Positions 10,353-21,245 are shown, numbered from the stretch's first letter. The stretch is DNA of 64,000 nt from Epichloe hybrida (GCA_019022495.1 JAFEKR010000001.1:1116001-1180000), one strand, 5' to 3'. Translations and numbers: made by a program. Notes: generated by a model from the letters alone, not told the origin.

Positions 10353-13300
10353 ATCCCCTATAGAAAGCCTAGGTAATCCTTTAGAGACAGGACCTATAGG
10401 CTCTATAATCTTGATAGAGCTAGTCTTTGTAACTAGCCTTTTAGAGGGGATATACACTAGATAGGTGTTAGAACCTAGTGTAGCTAGTAACCTTCTAGGG
10501 ATAGTCCTAGCTGCTAACTTCTAGGCTTTAGGTTGTTTTTCCAGGGGGATTAGAATCTCACAGTGAGATCCTATGGCTCTAATACTGCTAATATCAGTCG
10601 TATAGGGCTAATTTAGCTCCCTAGCTAGTAGTTGTTTAGGGCTTTCATCCTTAGTGGTATTAGCAGTTATATTAACTAGGTTAACAACTACAGGTAATAC
10701 AAAACACTATAGATATAAAGGTAATTTTGCCCACTAGATAGTAGCCCTTAATCGATCTAGAATAGTACAAATTAAACGCTCTGCTAATCCATTTTGCTTA
10801 TAAATATAGGGACTAGAAGTCGTAAATTTAATCCCTTTAGAATTTAACCAAGTTTAACAACTAGAATCAATTTCTTAGCCCCCATCAAAGTGAAGGTGCC
10901 TAGGATATTAACCTAGTTAAATTTTAAGCCCTCTAAAGAAGCCCTTAATAGCCCTATAAACAGTTAGGCCTTCCTTATTAGGTAATAAGAACACCCACTT
11001 ATATCTAGTTTTTCAATTAACTAGAAATAAGCAAATTAACTGTTTATTATACAGTACAGGGCTAATTTTTAGCGTATCCCCCTCTATTCAATCTAGAGCT
11101 CTAGGGGGGTTAGGGATAGCTAATTTCCTAGGTCTTCTAACTGCCTTAGATTAATCACAAGCTATACATTTAAAGTCTTTATCCTTAATTTAAGAAAAAT
11201 CAGGGATTCCTTTAGTTATAAGGCTTGTTTTCTTTAGCAAAGGAAGCCCTAGGTGCCCTAATTATATATGCCATAGGCTAGCTAGTTCTAGTAACTTTTG
11301 ATATTAAAGGTCTTTAGGGCCTGAATTAGGGTCTAGATTTGGGTCTAGATTAGGGCCCTCTCCGTTAGTCTCTTGCTAGGCCCCTTGAGAACCACAGGCC
11401 TCTTAGGGAGGTATTAGAAACCTTTTTCCTTCACTAAGGCCCTCTAACACCCCTAAATCTATTTCTTTAGATTTATAAGGGACCTAACCTAGGGCTATAG
11501 GCGTTAGAGAAGGGACTAATCCCCTAAATCATCCCGTGCGATTTCTTTAATATCATTATTATTTTCGTCGATTTTAGCGATTTCGTCTAAATTAGAAGCC
11601 TAATCCGGCTTTTTAGAGGGAATTTGAACCTCTATAGGGTAGCTAATCGGATAGCTATAACCCCTAAAGCTAGCATAGGTAAAAGGTCGGATATAATGAG
11701 ATTTTTTACAGGGCCCTTTATGTAACGTTAGTGTAGATTGGTTTTTAACGTGAAAGAAAAAACCATGTTTTTCTATATCTAGGGCAGCAATATAAGACCT
11801 ATCTTTAAGATAAAGATAGTTTTTTATAAAGTAACCGCTAGATATATAGTGAATAAGGCCACTAACTATATTAACATTAAGCTAAGGAAAATATAGAGCA
11901 TCCTTTAGCACTAAGGTCCTATATTTATTAGGTTTCTTTTGATATAAGACCTTAAAAATAGCACTACCATGACCCTTATGATAAATAGGGCCACCACTAG
12001 TTATAATAGGGTTGGATTCCCCCTTCTTAAAAGGGGTATAATCCCTAAAGACCTCCCTAGAATTAACTATATGTATGGTTAAACCTGTATTATATAATAG
12101 GGCCTTTTTTATATCTTTACTGTAATAATTAAAACCATTTAAGGTATTAATTTCTTGTTTTTTATTATCCGAATCACTAGAGCTAGAATTAGAGTTACTA
12201 TCGCTAGAGCTCTTATAACTAGTCTTGTAATTGCTAGGTTTCTTATACGGATTAAGTGCTCCATTAGAAAGGTTATAATTTCCTAGCATAAAAGAACCCT
12301 TTGTAAGTTCTTTAGTATCCTTTTTATCTAATTTTTAACCCTTTTACTTCTTTTTTTTCTTATTAGAACAGCCCTTATTTTCTTTAGAGCCTTCTTTCTT
12401 TTTCTTCTAACCTTTAGGGGCCTTTTCTAGGTCTTTAGCACCCTTTTCTAGGTCTTTAGCCCTATAATTTAGGGCTTTGGCTACCGTAGATAACTTATCC
12501 CTCTGTTTAGCTAGAAGGTCTGCTATTAGAAATTTAAGATTTAGGGCTTCTAGGGGGACCCCTATAGCCTTATTTATACGCATGCTAAATCGTTGCCTCT
12601 TAGCCCACTGAGGGAAGGTTGATTTTAGGGATTAAAGATATTAATTAACCTAATCTATAGGATTAATTAGGACCCCTAAAATCGATAATCTAGCTAGTAG
12701 ATTATTAAAGACTGCATTAAAGGCTTCTAAAGTCCCCTTAAATCCATGAAAATTCAGGTTATGAAATTCAGAATATAGGGACCCTATCTGGATTTTAATG
12801 CTATGTGAATACTGCCGTATAAGTAAATTATAGGCTTCTTTAGGTGATTTTTACTAAGTTATAGCGGCTTAGGGGCCTTCCGTATAACTATCCCTTAGTA
12901 ACATTAGGATAATAGCTTGGTTAGCGTCCCCTAGCACCCTAGAAATATCCGGATTATCTAGAAAATTAGGCATGCCTAAAGCTCTAAATTGGATAGCTAG
13001 GGCTTGTTTCTATTGATCGAAATTTTCAGCTCCTTTAAGCTTAGTAGTCTTAGGGAAGCTATAAACCCTCTTATTAAATTCCTTAATAATTAAATTATTA
13101 AAGGTAGCTTGTACAGAGCTAGATTTAGGTGCCTTATCTTAAATAGGCTGCTGAATTTGCTGCTAACTAGCGGGCTTAGCAGCTTCTACACCCTCCATAG
13201 GTCTATTATTAATAGCTAAAGTTAAGGACTCTAGCTTCTGTATTACTAGATTAATAGCATTTTGTTGTTTAATAACCTGCTCTTTTAGCTAGTTATTTAG

Positions 13301-13360
13301 AACCTCTTGCGCACTAAGATCAGGGACTGGAGGTCCCTAACCTTGTTAATTGGTAGCTAT
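10353..13360 (-). pseudogene. copia-1 Gag, protease and integrase
   Basis: On the minus strand Gag starts where ATG has become ATA (13358-13360, then GCTACCAAT). It continues with a copia Gag core (KLKGAENFDQWKQALAIQF, then FLDNPDISRVLGDANQA, near 12900-13050). The protease region reads LLYNTGLTIHIV (within the open stretch 11882-12289) where copia has a DTG or DSG, so the catalytic aspartate is asparagine. Gag-pre-integrase (NIVSGLIHYISSGYF) and integrase follow (DWIEGDTLKIS, HLHFDGG, SPYIYKQNGLAER; about 10780-11110). Codon changes are G-to-A or C-to-T. Pol resumes at 3613 past gypsy-A1. Confidence 0.9.
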
Positions 13361-13366
13361 CTTCTA

Positions 13367-13645
13367 ATTTTATAGAAGGGAAGTCTTCTATTTGTACTAA
13401 AAATCCTTTTTATAGAAGGGAAAAGCTTCTATCTATGCTAAATTTCCTTTTTTATAGAAGGGAAAAGCTTCTATTCTTACTGAACTTCCTTTTTATAGAA
13501 GGGAAAGCTTCTGTATTGCTCGTGCGCTTCCTGTTTTATAGAAGGGAAGTCTTTTGTAACCATAATAATTCCTTTTTTATAGAAGGGAATAGCTTCTATC
13601 TCACGGGTCCTTCCTATTTTATAGAAGGGAAGTCTTCTATAACTA
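13367..13645. repeat. hairpin-forming tandem repeats in the copia-1 leader
   Basis: There are seven units of about 38-46 bp, each with a dyad of the form ATAGAAG-GGA(A)AG-CTTCTAT. They lie between the 5' LTR and the Gag start, that is in the RNA leader where packaging and translation signals normally sit. The short open frames here on both strands are by-products of the repeat. The same seven-unit array is in copia-2 at 15102-15375. Confidence 0.85.
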
Positions 13646-13697
13646 TACGCAAAGTGCACTAGAAAGAATTTTATAGTAATAGACTAGGCTTATAACC

Positions 13698-14513
13698 TAT
13701 TGAAATGTAGGGAGCTAGTTGCTAGCTAGCAACAGCTATATAAGTGTAGCTTCTATGGTTAGGGACTAATAGAGCCACCACGTTAAATATTTAACGTAAC
13801 GTAACGGAAGGTTTCGGTAGTTATTAACTAATTAAATTTAATCTAGATGACTTTTATAATATCTTATATACTAATAGAATTGATTTTAGTGACGTTGTAC
13901 AGGCAATGCGGCTGTTAGATTAAGAGGCCTAGCTATCTAGCTAGATTAAAAAGATCTTCTTCCTCTTATATACCTACTAACTATATTAGTGAATCCGGAC
14001 CGCTAAAGAGGTCTTATAGGCTACTTTTTATTTTCTGCAAAATTTATTTATATGTTAAATCTAAAAAATCGACTCACCACCATATAAACTAGCAACCTAT
14101 ATGCACTAAATTTTAGTCTAAAAATATTCCTACATAAAATAAAAGCCCTGTTTTCTAGCTTTAATTTGCTATATGTAAGACTTTTGTATAACCTCTAGTT
14201 AAAGAGAAAATCACTGTTAAAGATAGCTATAGGGTAACCTGCTTACGTCACCCTAGCTTACCTAATTACTAGTGGCGCTATGGTTGTGGCTGCGCTTGTA
14301 GCCACAACGCAATTAAATAATCCATAATTGATAATTGATTTGGATTAGTTATCCACACGGTCGGTCGCAGCTGTTGACAGCTGCGACGTAGCCATTGACA
14401 GCCACCTTCGCGACTGTTGACAGCTGCAGTGCAGCTGTCAGGCTTGCAATGCAAGCTAGTAATAGAAAGGTCCTTTAACTAGAAAGGGCTAAAAATAGGT
14501 CTTATTTTTAACA
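13698..14513 (-). repeat. copia-1 5' LTR (816 bp)
   Basis: Its outer edge touches the GGACC target duplication (14514-14518). A CAGCTG-rich, nearly unmutated stretch lies at about 14360-14450. The bases just inside (minus strand, below 13698) read GGTTATAAGCC, a candidate primer-binding site that I could not match to a tRNA with confidence. Confidence 0.9.
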
Positions 14514-15430
14514 GGACCCCCTCTGGATTTTAACGCTATGTGAATATTGCCTAATAAGTAACTTATAGGCTTCTTTAGGTGATTTTTGCTAAGTTATAGC
14601 GGCTTAGGGGCCTTCCGTATAACTATCCCTTAGTAACATAAGGATAATAGCTTAGTTAGCGTCCCCTAGCACCCTAGAAATATCCGGATTATCTAGAAAA
14701 TTAGGCATGCCTAAAGCTCTAAATTAGATAGCTAGGGCTTATTTCTATTGATCGAAATTTTCAGCTCCTTTAAGCTTAGCAGTCTTAGGGAAGCTATAAA
14801 CCCTCTTATTAAATTCCTTAATAATTAAATTATTAAAGGCAGCTTGTACAGAGCTAGATTTAGGTGCCTTATCTTAAATAGGCTGCTGAATTTGCTGCTA
14901 ACTAGCGGGCTTAGTAGCTTCCACACCCTCCATAGGTCTATTATTAATAGCTAAGGTTAAGGACTCTAGCTTCTGTATTACTAGATTAATAGCATTTTGT
15001 TGTTTAATAACCTGCTCTTTTAGTTAGTTATTTAGAACCTCTTGCGCACTAAGATTAGGGACTAGAGGTCCCTTACCTTGTTAATTAGTAGCTATCTTCT
15101 AATTTTATAGAAGGGAAGTATTCTATTCGTACTGAAATTCCTTTTTATAGAAGGGAAAAGCTTCTATTCGCGCTGAATTTCCTTTTTATAAAAGGGAAAA
15201 GCTTCTATTCTTGCTAAACTTCCTTTTTATAGAATGGAAAGCTTCTGTATTGCTTGTGCGCTTCCTATTTTATAGAAGGGAAGTCTTCTGTAACTATAAT
15301 GATTCCTTTTTATAGAAGGGAATAGCTTCTATCTCGCGAGTCCTTCCTGTTTTATAGAAGGGAAGTCTTCTATAACCGTACGTAAAGTGCACTAGAAAGA
15401 ATTTTATAGTGATAGGCTAGGCTTATAACC
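14514..15430 (-). pseudogene. copia-2 Gag, N-terminal part
   Basis: It is colinear with 12781-13697 of copia-1 and continues the gag remnant at 1-636. The start codon is ATA (15093-15095) instead of ATG, the same lesion as in copia-1. Gag core residues match the copia-1 reading with different stop positions. It represents the older element into which copia-1 jumped. Confidence 0.85.
15102..15375. repeat. hairpin-forming tandem repeats in the copia-2 leader
   Basis: Seven units match the array of copia-1 in order and number. Two units have a broken dyad (TAAAAGGGA near 15187 and TAGAATGGA near 15230). Conservation of unit number in two separately mutated copies argues that the array is an ancestral part of the element. 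Confidence 0.82.
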
Positions 15431-16138
15431 TATTAAAATATAGGGAGCTAGTTACTAGCTAGTAACAGCTATATAAGTGTAGCTTTTATAGTTAGGGACT
15501 AATAGAGCCACTACGTTAAATATTTAATGTAACGTAACGGAAGGTTTTGGTAGTTATTAACTAATTAAATTTAATCTAGATAACTTTTACAATATCTTAT
15601 ATACTAATAGAATTGATTTTAGTGACGTTATATAGGCAATGCGGCTGTTAGATTAAGAGGCCTAGCTATCTAGCTAGATTAAAAAGATCTTCTTCCTCTT
15701 ATATACCTACTAACCGTATTAGTGGATTCGGACCGCTAAAGAGGTCTTACAGGCCACTTTTTATTTTCCGTAAAATTCATTTATATGTAAAATCCAAAAA
15801 ATCGACTCACCACCATACAAACTAGCAACCCGTATGCACTAAATTTTAGTCCAAAAAATATTCCTATATAAAATAAAAGCCTTATCTTCTAGCTTTAATT
15901 TGCTATATGCAAGACTTTTGTACGACCTCTAGTTAAAGAGAAAATCACTGTTAAAGATAGCTATAGGGTAACCTGCTTACGTCACCCTAGCTTACCTAAT
16001 TACTATTGGCGCTGCGGTTATGGCTACGCTTGTAGCCACAACGCAATTACATAATCCACAATTGATAATTGATTTGGATTAGTCATCCACACGGTCGGTC
16101 GCAGCTGTTGACAGCTGCGACGTAGCCATTGACAGCTA

Positions 16139-17522
16139 CAGTGGGGTAGCGAAAGTCTAGATAACCACGAAAATTGACCCCATCGGGCGAATTGACCTCG
16201 TAATTTAATTGCCTCGCCACACACGCAATTTTGACTCCAATCTATTGTAAATTACATGCTTGTGATGGGAATTAATTCCTCTTTTATCTAGGAGGCCTAA
16301 TACTTCGTGTACTACCCTCTGGCGTGCACAGTAGCCGCGATTTGGCGTGGCATTAATTCTATAAGCTGATTTATAATATTCTCTTTAATTTGCTCCTAAC
16401 CTTTAATAGTAGCTTTGTAAAGCTTTTCTAGACTATAATTTGAAGTTATTATTAAAGCTAGTTCTAGATATTGCTTTGCGATTTCTTCTTTTGTAAGTTT
16501 CTAGAGGTTTTTAATAGGATTAAGGTTAGGTAAATATAGTAGCTAATCCACTAATTTAACTGCGTTTTCATTAGCCTATTCCTTTAACCACTCTTATATA
16601 ATTCGAGCTTTATAAGTTAGAGCGTTATCTTAAGCAAATATATAACCTAGTTTAGCAATAGTTAGAAGCTACTCTTAAAGGCATTCTAAGATTTAGCGCG
16701 CTATAACACCGCCACGCGCTGCTTAATAGTCTTTGTGAAGCGCGTATAACAAAGTGCGATAGTTAAACGCAATAGCGCCCTAGAATATTTGTAAATGCCT
16801 TATTAGCTTTATTTAAGGTTAAACATATTATAGAAGAAGTTACTTAGTCTAGAAAAGTAAGTTATAGGAGTTATAGCTATTTTCGCGTATATACTTAATT
16901 ATAATAAACCCATTTCTAACGCTCCCCTTTTCCATGTTTAATTATGCTTTTATCTAAAAAGATCTAACGCCGCTAAAAAGATAGTAACTTATGTAAATAC
17001 TTACGTGCAAATTTAAGCCTTTTTTTAGCTACTTCTAGTGATAATTTAGGTTATTAGAGTGCCTTTTAGTGCTAAATACCCTCTTTTATAAGGAACCTTT
17101 GTAAAGTAGTTATAGAATAGTTAAGACTAGCCTATTAAACTAGATCTTTATTCTTTATAAAAGGATTACTCTATATCTAAAGAAAGATACGCCTTTTATT
17201 ATGTATCCTAAGTTTTAGTGGCTAGCTAAGGCGTGGCAAAGACTTAGCTAATGTTTGGGTTTAATAGCGTTAACGGATGCTATACGTGGTTACGAGGGGA
17301 ATACCCTCTTTCTCCGCGATCTCTTTACCTGTTATGCCTAAATCAAAGGCTAATATAACTCTAGTTCTCTTATAAGGACTATATTTAACTCTAGGCGTAA
17401 TTAGAGGCATTTTCGTTAAGATACATATAAGTTAAGTTAATGATATAGACGGAAGGTAACGCGATTTTTCGTGATGCTAGGTGGGGTCGCGTTTCATTAT
17501 CCTCACATCTGCACCCCCACTG
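16139..17522 (-). mobile_element. Tc1/mariner-like DNA transposon (1384 bp)
   Basis: It is flanked by TA (16137-16138 and 17523-17524). The terminal inverted repeats start CAGTGGGG: the left reads CAGTGGGGTAGCGAAAG and the right, reversed, CAGTGGGGGTGCAGATG. The size suits the family. It is noticeably less RIP-damaged and more GC-rich at its ends than the LTR around it, which fits a later arrival. Confidence 0.9.
16310..17410 (-). pseudogene. Tc1/mariner transposase
   Basis: A minus-strand frame opens with ATG at 17408-17410 (MPLITPRVKYSPYKRTRV), followed by a helix-turn-helix-like region (FDLGITGKEIAEKEGI). The catalytic end is recognisable near 16530-16640: GYIFAQDNALTYKARIIQEW, then a WLLYLPNLNPIKNL stretch matching the family's PYSPDLNPIEN. 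Several TAA/TAG stops and at least one frame loss lie between. The product would have cut and pasted the element at TA dinucleotides. Confidence 0.85.
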
Positions 17523-17633
17523 TACCTTCGCGACCGTTAACAGCTGTAGTGCAGCTGTTAGGCTTGCAATGCAAGCTAGTAATAGAAAGGTCCTTTAACT
17601 AGAAAGGGCTAAAAATAGGTCTTATTTTTAACA

Positions 17634-18517
17634 TTTTCTCTTTAGTAAATATATAAGCTCTAGGCTAAACTATTTTACTACTAACTTACTTATAGCACTA
17701 TAATAATTATAACTATAATTAATCTAGATATTAATATAATAATATATATTAAAGAGTATAGGAATTAAGAATAGTAATTAGTCTATATATTATACTATAT
17801 CCTGCTTTAACTCTATATAGCTTAAATAGTTATCTTATATTATAGTATATAGTTAGCCTCCTTACCCCTATATAAGACTTTACTTAGAGGTTACTTATTT
17901 TCTATAGGGGGAATATTTACCTCCTTATTTACGCTTTCCTTATTTACTTTATATAAGTTAATACTAACCTATAGGTAATAAGGTAAGAGAAAGGTACACT
18001 CCTAAATATAGTAGTCCTTAAATTTATATTATAAGTAATATCCCTTCTAATAGCGTTTAGCTAACTTTACTTTTAATACTTATTTAGCCTATTATATATT
18101 TATAGTAAGCTTTAAACCTTTTTCTTTCTTAACTAGCTTATTTTATTTTCCTAATTAAGTCCTTATTATATATACCCTAGTTATTAGTATATTACCCTTA
18201 TAGTTAGTTTAAGGTATAGGTTTAGCTAGCTATAGTTTATATTAAAACTAGTACTTATTCTCTATAGTAAGGGCCTTAATATTAACTATAATCTTATAAT
18301 ACTATATAATAGCTATATACTACACACTTTAGCTAATACCCTAGCTTATACTAATTTCTCTTAAATACTTATTAAGCGTTTATTAAAGTTTTACTAGCTT
18401 TATATTATCCCCCTAATAATTCTCTCTTACTAATAAAAGCTTCTTTATAAAGCAAATAAAGAACATAAAAAATAGCTCCCCTAGGCCTTATTTTATTTAG
18501 TTAAGCTCTATAAGGGC
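17634..18517 (-). mobile_element. gypsy-B fragment (Gag region, reversed)
   Basis: This is the reverse complement of about 30040-30910 of the complete gypsy-B, and nearly identical to 55870-56750. It is cut on the left by the copia-2 LTR and on the right by a hAT-type terminus (CAGAGTATTG). It carries no LTR and no readable domain of its own. Confidence 0.85.
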
Positions 18518-18566
18518 CAGAGTATTGCACTAAAACGTGTAGTGTAGTGTAGTATTTGTAGTGTAG

Positions 18567-18770
18567 TGTAGTAACTACACTACAAACTACACTACACTAC
18601 AAACTACACTACACTACAAACTACACTACACTACAAACTACACTACACTACAAACTACACTACACTACAAACTACACTACACTACAAACTACACTACACT
18701 ACAAACTACACTACACTACAAACTACACTACACTACAAACTACACTACACTACAAACTACACTAACTACA
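18567..18770. repeat. 17-bp subterminal tandem repeat, about 12 units
   Basis: The unit AAACTACACTACACTAC follows an inverted version (GTAGTGTAGTG) at 18540-18570, so the start can fold back on itself. Clustered short subterminal repeats are where hAT transposases bind. hAT-1's ends carry only a few units of the same motif, so this is an expansion. Confidence 0.85.
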
Positions 18771-19102
18771 AGGAAAAAAAAACTATAATACATTACACTA
18801 CAAATTTTTTTTCCTAAACTACACTAACTACAAACACTATAAATGTAGTATTAGACTTTTTATTAGTTATTAGTATTATAAGGATTAAAAGAATACTAGT
18901 TATATAAAAGCTTTATTATTACCTATTTTATTTAATTAGTTATAGAATTTATAATATTATTTTATTTTAGTAATTTTACTATAACTAAGTAAGGTTATAT
19001 ATAATATTATACTTTTTTAATAATACTATTTAACTTAATACTTTATTTCCCTAATATAACTTAAAGAAAAACCTTCTTATTATATTATTTACTATTTCTA
19101 TT

Positions 19103-19163
19103 CTCCTACTCCCCTCTCTAACTACTATACAGACAATGCTTAGGCAAAGCCCAAGCCCTTACA
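19103..19163 (-). repeat. scrap of gypsy-B LTR (about 61 bp)
   Basis: It is the reverse complement of the first 60 or so bases of the LTR at 29203, ending exactly at the LTR terminus (CTTACA). It is almost unmutated (CCCAAGCCCTTACA), so it may show the pre-RIP sequence. The rest of the LTR is absent. Confidence 0.75.
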
Positions 19164-19430
19164 TAGTTACACTAAGGAACGTTACACTAGTGTAAAAGGG
19201 TTAAATTTAATGATAATAATGAAGTTAATAATAATAATAGCTAAGAAGAGAGAAAAGGAGAGAAATCTAGCTAGGAGAGAAGGTAGGCAAAAAGGGGGAA
19301 AAGTGGGGCGGCAGTGCGGAGCCACTGCGAGCAGTGTAGGGTTGCCCGCGATGCAGCCAATTGCATCGCGTGCACCCCTTTGGTGGACTCACACTTTGGC
19401 CACGGCCGGAATAACTATCGTCCGGAGAAA
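19164..19430. other. GC-rich, RIP-free insert of unknown origin
   Basis: The stretch from about 19240 is far more GC-rich than everything around it and keeps many CpA and CpG pairs. It contains the inverted repeats GCGATGCA-GCCAAT-TGCATCGC and GCAGTG-CGGAGC-CACTGC. Frames cross it in two registers but lead into microsatellite, so I do not call a gene. It could be a captured host fragment or a young insertion. Confidence 0.5.
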
Positions 19431-19930
19431 GCAACAATTATTATTACTATTATTATTCCTATTATTATTCCTATTATTATTCCTATTATTATTCCTATTA
19501 TTATTTTACTATTATTATTATTTAAAAAAACATAAAAGAGAAAATATTTTTATAATTTTAATATTTTTAAAAACCTTAAAATACTAAATACTTAAAAGAT
19601 TTACTTTTCCTATAGTAAATCCCTTATACTTACTTATATTTTAATTTATATATTTTATATTCTATTTATTTTTAATTAAACTTTAACACTAATAATATTA
19701 TAAAGTAATATAAGCTATTATAAGCTATTATAAGCTATTATAAGCTATTATAAGCTAGTATAAGCTAGTATAAGCTATTATAAGCTAATATAAGCTAGTA
19801 TAAGCTAGTATAAGCTATTATAAGCTAATATAAGCTAGTGTAAGCTATTATAAGCTATTATAAGCTATTATAAGCTATTATAAGCTATTATAAGCTATTA
19901 TAAGCTATTATAAGCTATTATTAGCTATTA
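19431..19930 (-). repeat. minisatellite-core module, copy a (inverted)
   Basis: It consists of a TAT(TAC)-type microsatellite (19431-19510), a core of about 185 bp (19511-19695), and a 10-bp minisatellite TATAAGCTAT repeated about 24 times (19696-19930). The core is the reverse complement of 27336-27520. Variant units (AAGCTAGTAT, AAGCTAATAT) cluster in the middle of the array. Confidence 0.8.
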
Positions 19931-20073
19931 TATATGTTTATATATACTCTCTTAACGCTTATAATTAAAGCATTTACCTTAAAGAAAAAAATAAAAAATA
20001 ATTACAAATAATTACATGTAATGTAATGTAATATTTAGGGGTTAGGTGTAATGTAATGTAATGCAATGCTCTG

Positions 20074-20902
20074 CTAATAAGATACTAAAAATCCACTAAT
20101 CTTAGTATATCTTAGAGGCTTTAAAATAATTTAATATACTAGATAGTAAGCCTATTAGCATACCTCTTTAGCTAGGCGTATTAGCTATGTAAATAACTAA
20201 GCTTTTAATAGCTAGTGAAATTAAGCTTTATTAGTATATTATAGGGACTATAATATACCTAATGTTGCTTATTAGGCTAGACATAGCCTTTACACTTTAG
20301 TAGCTATTTATAGCACTAGCTAGCCCCTATATAAAGCACCTAAAAGCAGCTAAAAACCTACTTAGGTACCTGTTAGGGACTAAATTCCTTGCTATAATCT
20401 ATAGGGGAGACCCTAAAGGTATAGCTAGTAAAAGCCTAATAGGTTATTATAATAGTGATTTTATAGGGGATAAAAAGATCTCTAAATCTACATATGCTTA
20501 TCTATTTAAGCTAGCTAGTAAACCTATTAGCTAGAAATTAAAGAAAGCTAGTATAATAGCTTTATTAATATTAAAAGCTAAAGCTAATGCTATTTACGAG
20601 ATTTTCTAGGAGCTATAGTAGCTTTAGGGCTTATTTAAGGAGCTAAAAACCCTATTTCTCCCCCTATATAGATATTCTATAATAATTAAGGCACTATAAC
20701 TATAGCCTATAACCCTGCCTTATATAGCTATACTAAGCATACTTTACTAAAGTTTAACTATATTAGGTAATAGGTATTAGTAAGTTTAGCTAAGATTAAA
20801 TATCTAGATATAAAGTTAATGCCTGCAAATAGTCTAATAAAACCGTTATTTATACCTCTTTATTAGGCTTTTATTAAGCTTTTAGGGCTTAATAATCACT
20901 AA
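20074..20902 (+). pseudogene. copia-3 Pol, end of RT and RNase H
   Basis: It corresponds to 1638-2460 of copia-1 on the opposite strand. The readable segments LLRLDIAFTL, KHLKAAKNLLRYLLGTKFL and GYYNSDFIGDKKIS show the RNase H. In GYYNSD the family cysteine and aspartate codons are altered as RIP predicts. It ends GLNNH-stop at 20900-20902, identical to copia-1. Confidence 0.85.
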
Positions 20903-21038
20903 AAACCAAAAACTAATAACTAAACCCCTTTAATGGGGAACCAAAAACAACACTAAAAAGGGAGCTATATTTAATAATAGCTAGGAATTTAAAAGGGGGT
21001 CTTTTATCTTTTCCTATTTTTTCCCTTTTTTTTATCTA

Positions 21039-21185
21039 TTATCTAAAAGTTATTATCTAAAAGTTATTATCTAAAAGTTATTATCTAAAAGTTATTATCT
21101 AAAAGTTATTATCTAAAAGTTATTATCTAAAAGTTATTATCTAAAAGTTATTATCTAAAAGTTATTATTTAAAAGTTATTATTTA
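21039..21185. repeat. 14-bp tandem repeat, about 10 units
   Basis: The unit is ATTATCTAAAAGTT. In copia-1 the same place (about 1495-1510) has a single unit, so this is an expansion specific to this copy, between the Pol stop and the 3' LTR. The last units carry one substitution (TATTTAAAAG). Confidence 0.88.
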
Positions 21186-21245
21186 CCCTATAGTCTCCTT
21201 ATACGCTTTTTAATTGCTTTTAATGTAATTCTTTTGTAAAGAGGG

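Larger units (their letters stand above)
637..14513 (-). mobile_element. copia-1: complete Ty1/copia retrotransposon, interrupted by gypsy-A1
   Basis: The element lies on the minus strand between LTRs at 637-1431 and 13698-14513. A 5-bp target duplication GGACC flanks it (632-636 and 14514-14518). Domain order on the minus strand is Gag, aspartic protease, gag-pre-integrase, integrase, reverse transcriptase, RNase H, which is the copia order. Gypsy-A1 interrupts it just after the integrase. Removing that insertion leaves an element of about 7.1 kb. The host site is the gag gene of another copy of the same family. All domains carry RIP-type stops, so it is dead unless complemented. Confidence 0.92.
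15431..17633 (-). repeat. copia-2 5' LTR, split by a Tc1/mariner element
   Basis: LTR sequence occupies 15431-16138 and 17525-17633, together 817 bp against 816 bp in copia-1. The right edge (TTTTTAACA) abuts a gypsy-B piece, which is therefore the insertion site of copia-2. The matching target duplication would lie beyond the left edge of the window. Confidence 0.88.
18518..20073. mobile_element. composite hAT-like non-autonomous element
   Basis: The left end CAGAGTATTGCAC and its repeats match the left end of hAT-1 at 26670. The right end, reversed, reads CAGAGCATTGCATTAC and belongs to a different subterminal repeat type. The 8 bp outside the ends differ (ATAAGGGC against CTAATAAG), and the two sides are different elements (gypsy-B left, copia-3 right). 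There is no transposase. Inside are a 17-bp satellite, a gypsy-B LTR scrap, a GC-rich insert, and one copy of the minisatellite-core module. Confidence 0.7.

Noticed and set aside
13367..15375. CRISPR-like array (regular repeats with variable spacers)
   Set aside because: The context is eukaryotic; the repeats are part of a copia leader and the variable parts are only about 15 bp, similar between two copies.
18540..18780. Telomere or subtelomeric repeat
   Set aside because: The unit AAACTACACTACACTAC is not TTAGGG-like and occurs inside hAT ends.
19210..19587. 125-codon plus-strand frame through the GC-rich insert
   Set aside because: It begins and ends in low-complexity repeat; two overlapping registers are open, which argues against coding.
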